NCBI GenBank assembly: GCA_024762625.1
Contig: JANTHA010000025.1
Span: 1 to 13,756, forward strand
Reading direction: 5' to 3'
Source: Thiotrichaceae bacterium
GTDB lineage: Bacteria; Pseudomonadota; Gammaproteobacteria; Thiotrichales; Thiotrichaceae
DNA length: 13,756 nucleotides
The notes beneath the pieces are model-generated. The model was not told the DNA's origin. It saw nothing but the letters and a program-made list of their open reading frames with translations, and did no database searches. This document shows, piece by piece, positions 13,605 to 13,756 of the stretch; the first letter of the stretch is position 1, and every line of letters starts with the position of its first letter. Position numbers and translations under genes: made by a program.

Positions 13605-13756
13605 TGTCAATGGTCACTAATTTTGACCCACCTCCGGCCATTAATTTTGACCCACCCGGCGAGTAATATTTATACAGCTAGGCATTGGTTTTCTGTCTCA
13701 GACGATAACTTTCACCTCCCAGCATGAATATCTTTGAATGATGGATTAAGCGGTCG
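13605..13756 (-). mobile_element. IS21-family insertion sequence, end and istB tail (partial)
   Basis: The element begins with TGTCAATGG at about 13605, a TG-starting terminus as in the IS21 family. Two copies of TAATTTTGACCCACC (13618-13632 and 13642-13656) are the multiple terminal repeats typical of that family. The istB C-terminus follows on the minus strand. The rest lies beyond the right window edge. Confidence 0.8.
13678..13756 (-). CDS. istB: IstB-like IS21-family helper ATPase, C-terminal fragment
   Basis: On the minus strand, from the window edge, the frame reads DRLIHHSKIFMLGGESYRLR followed by QKTNA and a TAG stop at 13678. This is the characteristic C-terminus of IstB (DRLLHH...GESYR-type ending), the AAA+ ATPase that helps the IS21 transposase IstA choose targets. 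The Walker motifs lie outside the window. The fragment supports the identification of the inserted element as IS21 family. Confidence 0.85.
   Translation of the reverse strand, partial: DRLIHHSKIFMLGGESYRLRQKTNA

Noticed and set aside
13604..13666. Continuation of the IS4-family transposase frame beyond Arg81
   Set aside because: These codons are the translated terminus of the IS21-family element, not transposase.

Overview
The window reads as chromosomal DNA from a gammaproteobacterium, with an ordinary housekeeping part (about 1-10,385) followed by an AT-rich accessory part (about 10,386-13,756). The lineage call rests on the iscR/cysE pairing, a Pseudomonas/Bordetella-type dapC, a full-length Lhr helicase, an E. 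coli-type DapD and a CTAGCAG...CTGCTAG foldback repeat of a kind I associate with gammaproteobacterial genomes. I cannot name the genus. No tRNA, rRNA or CRISPR array was seen.

Left part. The 5' end of iscR (minus) lies at the window edge. Its promoter overlaps a near-consensus IscR type 1 box. Serine acetyltransferase (cysE, minus) is upstream of it, and dapC (plus) diverges from cysE. dapC converges, 18 bases apart, on a long lhr helicase gene (minus). Next come a small DUF2852-like membrane protein (minus) and a TetR-family regulator (plus) that diverge from a promoter region with a perfect 19-base palindrome lying between the -35 and -10 of the regulator. A TetR-DUF2852 repression circuit is the natural reading.

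Middle. A phased T-tract array and a 147-base palindromic MITE-like repeat separate tetR from two divergently transcribed dapD genes. One is of the Pseudomonas/actinobacterial type (minus) and the other of the E. coli type (plus). They catalyse the same step of lysine/diaminopimelate synthesis, the step just before that of DapC. The region between them holds a long imperfect inverted repeat.

Right part. The AT-rich segment holds a NERD-domain nuclease-like protein with C-terminal zinc-ribbon cysteines (minus), an integron attC-like site just upstream of it, a three-transmembrane orphan protein (plus), and three same-orientation copies of a roughly 60-base hairpin repeat. The third copy is the leader of an IS4-family (DUF4372-type) transposase gene, which is broken by an IS21-family element whose end and istB C-terminus close the window. 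The genes lie in an alternating repeat-gene-repeat-gene-repeat layout. The attC-like site plus the repeated IS-end hairpin make this the most interesting part of the window.
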